The translations under genes and the position numbers were made by a program. Below, one piece after another: positions 62,963 through 64,000 of a DNA stretch of 64,000 nt (positions are counted from its first letter, which is position 1; each line of letters starts with the position of its first letter). This DNA comes from Roseovarius halotolerans (GTDB taxonomy: Bacteria > Pseudomonadota > Alphaproteobacteria > Rhodobacterales > Rhodobacteraceae), in assembly GCF_900172255.1 (NCBI RefSeq), contig NZ_FWFU01000003.1:186001-250000 (forward strand). Direction: 5' to 3'. Below the pieces are notes generated by a model, which did not search any database, was not told where the DNA came from, and saw only the letters and a program-made list of their open reading frames with translations.

Positions 62963-63895
62963 ATGACAAACAGTACCTTGAATTTTGAGCCGGACAGACG
63001 CCACTTCCTGGCACTGGGTATGGGTGCAGCCGCAGTGCTCGTATTGCCCGGCGCGGTGCGCGCGGCCGACCGGGCGGCCGATATTCGAACGCTCGCCTTC
63101 GACGGCGACACGCTGCTGATCGCAGGCGCAACACTGAGGGCCAGCCTCGACGGCGGTCGCAGCTGGCAAGAGAGACCGACACCTTCCCCGGTCTCCTCGA
63201 TCGCCACGCATCCTGCGCGTCCCGGACGTCTCCTTGCCGGACTGGCGCGGGGAGGGGTGGCCGTGTCCGGCGATGGCGGATCGTCATGGACTACCCGAAG
63301 CGACGGGCTTGCCTCCGGTGAGGTCACGGCGCTGGCTGTGGCCGCCGGAAACCCCGACATGATCTATGCCGCGATCCGCGGCGACGGCCTCTGGAAGAGC
63401 GAGGATGCAGGCGCAACCTGGGCCCTGGCCATGGACCGGCCCTGGCTCGACGCGGCCGAGCGCGACCCGCTGACGCTGGTATCGGTCGATCTCGATACCG
63501 GAATGGGCGGCATATGGATCTATGCGGGAACCGAGAAGGGCCTGACCCGCGTTCCGGACTGTTTCTGCCGCTGGCAGGACGTTCAGCCGGGCAATGCGAT
63601 GGACGCTCTGGCGGCGGGCGACGCACCGCCTGCCGAGGCACCCCTGCCGGCGGACGAACCGGTCCTGTCGCTGGCCAGTGCCCTGACGGCACCGTCTAAG
63701 CTTTACGCGGCACTGCCCTCGGGGGTCTGGGCGTCGCAGGACGGCGGCGTGGTCTGGACGCACAAGGCAGAAGGGCAGGGGAGGGCCATCGCGCTTCACC
63801 CAAGGGACGAAAATCACATAGCCGCCCTCCTCAACGGCACCCTGAACCTCAGCCGCGATGGCGGCGCTACCTGGGCCGCGCTCGCGGTCGCATGA
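62963..63895 (+). CDS. Tat-exported BNR/YCF48-type repeat protein
   Basis: A 310-residue protein with a Tat-like signal (DRRHFLALGMGAAAVLVLPG). Repeats of the type TLRASLDGGRSWQERP, GGVAVSGDGGSSWTTRS, GLWKSEDAGATWALAMD, GVWASQDGGVVWTHKA and NLSRDGGATWAALAV are sialidase-like BNR/Asp-box blades (SxDGGxxW). A CFC pair lies in the middle. GGAGGA precedes the ATG at 62963. It follows the oxidase by 20 nt; function unknown, perhaps an assembly factor. Confidence 0.85.
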   Translation: MTNSTLNFEPDRRHFLALGMGAAAVLVLPGAVRAADRAADIRTLAFDGDTLLIAGATLRASLDGGRSWQERPTPSPVSSIATHPARPGRLLAGLARGGVAVSGDGGSSWTTRSDGLASGEVTALAVAAGNPDMIYAAIRGDGLWKSEDAGATWALAMDRPWLDAAERDPLTLVSVDLDTGMGGIWIYAGTEKGLTRVPDCFCRWQDVQPGNAMDALAAGDAPPAEAPLPADEPVLSLASALTAPSKLYAALPSGVWASQDGGVVWTHKAEGQGRAIALHPRDENHIAALLNGTLNLSRDGGATWAALAVA

Positions 63896-63906
63896 TGGAG
63901 AACCCC

Positions 63907-64000
63907 ATGAACAGAAGATATGTCCTGGCTTCGCTTGCTGCACTTGGCGTCGGCGGAACCTTCACTTTCACGACGCTGACTTCGGCACAAAGCACCGAAG
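63907..64000 (+). CDS. Truncated exported protein (runs off the window)
   Basis: An ATG at 63907 begins NRRYVLASLAALGVGGTFTF, a Tat/Sec-type signal with an RR pair, and continues TTLTSAQSTE to the end of the window. It starts 11 nt after the repeat-protein stop and belongs to the cueR operon. Too little is present to assign a family; a thioredoxin-fold protein is one possibility by context only. Confidence 0.5.
   Translation, partial: MNRRYVLASLAALGVGGTFTFTTLTSAQSTE

Overview
The window looks like the chromosome of a marine alphaproteobacterium of the Rhodobacteraceae (Roseobacter group). The evidence is high G+C, the polyhydroxybutyrate (PHB) cluster phaZ/phaC/phaP/phaR with PhaR-type operator repeats, ThyX, an SdhE-like factor, a bufferin operon, and several small families typical of this group. 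Species cannot be told from the sequence alone.

Positions 1-27,800 are ordinary core chromosome: a DegT-type aminotransferase, a LysR regulator, the PHB storage cluster (2.9-7.4 kb), two alpha/beta hydrolases, thrS, a complete bufferin-type copper-peptide operon (bufA-bufB-bufC-doxX, 11.8-14.3 kb), a cold-shock protein, thyX, a glyoxalase, MarR and XRE regulators, sdhE, an aspartate-type aminotransferase, a large beta-helix protein, and small stress or sulfur proteins (UspA, rhodanese). Two copies of an unnamed repeat with a fixed 37-13-13 nt layout of the 9-mer GTTTTGTAC lie at 9.4 and 15.5 kb.

At about 28 kb the character changes: G+C falls, IS elements and broken genes appear, and nearly every gene relates to copper, periplasmic redox or transport. 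An IS3-family element (28,473-29,726) sits inside an AT-rich gene. The rightward block 31.6-43.3 kb holds a DMT exporter, an ECF sigma factor with a Cys-rich tail, an orphan Rieske protein, several very small proteins (one with CC and CCC clusters), a copper P-type ATPase with a doubled metal-binding front end, and then a complete arginine deiminase pathway (transporter, arcA, arcB, arcC).

The leftward block 43.4-47.6 kb (lgt, amino-acid permease, ATC-hydrolase-like protein, TVP38 protein, small membrane protein) starts at a promoter of the CueR type. The leftward block 47.7-53.9 kb holds the periplasmic copper oxidase copA, copB, an unusual CDF transporter lacking both canonical Asp ligands, a DMT transporter, a Met-rich EF-hand protein and a DUF302 protein. 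The rightward block 54.8-56.2 kb encodes a cytochrome c, a small periplasmic protein and a cupredoxin. An ISL3-family element (57,649-59,376) abuts a 5'-truncated VKOR-like gene. The window closes with a cueR operon (CueR, small periplasmic protein, Tat-exported multicopper oxidase, a Tat-exported repeat protein and a truncated exported protein).

Taken together, copper enters the story three times: peptide buffering (bufferin, core), cytosolic efflux (P-type ATPase), and periplasmic oxidation and sequestration (two multicopper oxidases, CopB, cupredoxin, Met-rich EF-hand protein). CueR-type promoters at 47.65 and 60.5 kb, and a weaker candidate at 54.54 kb, suggest that one sensor links separate operons, including genes with no known copper role.
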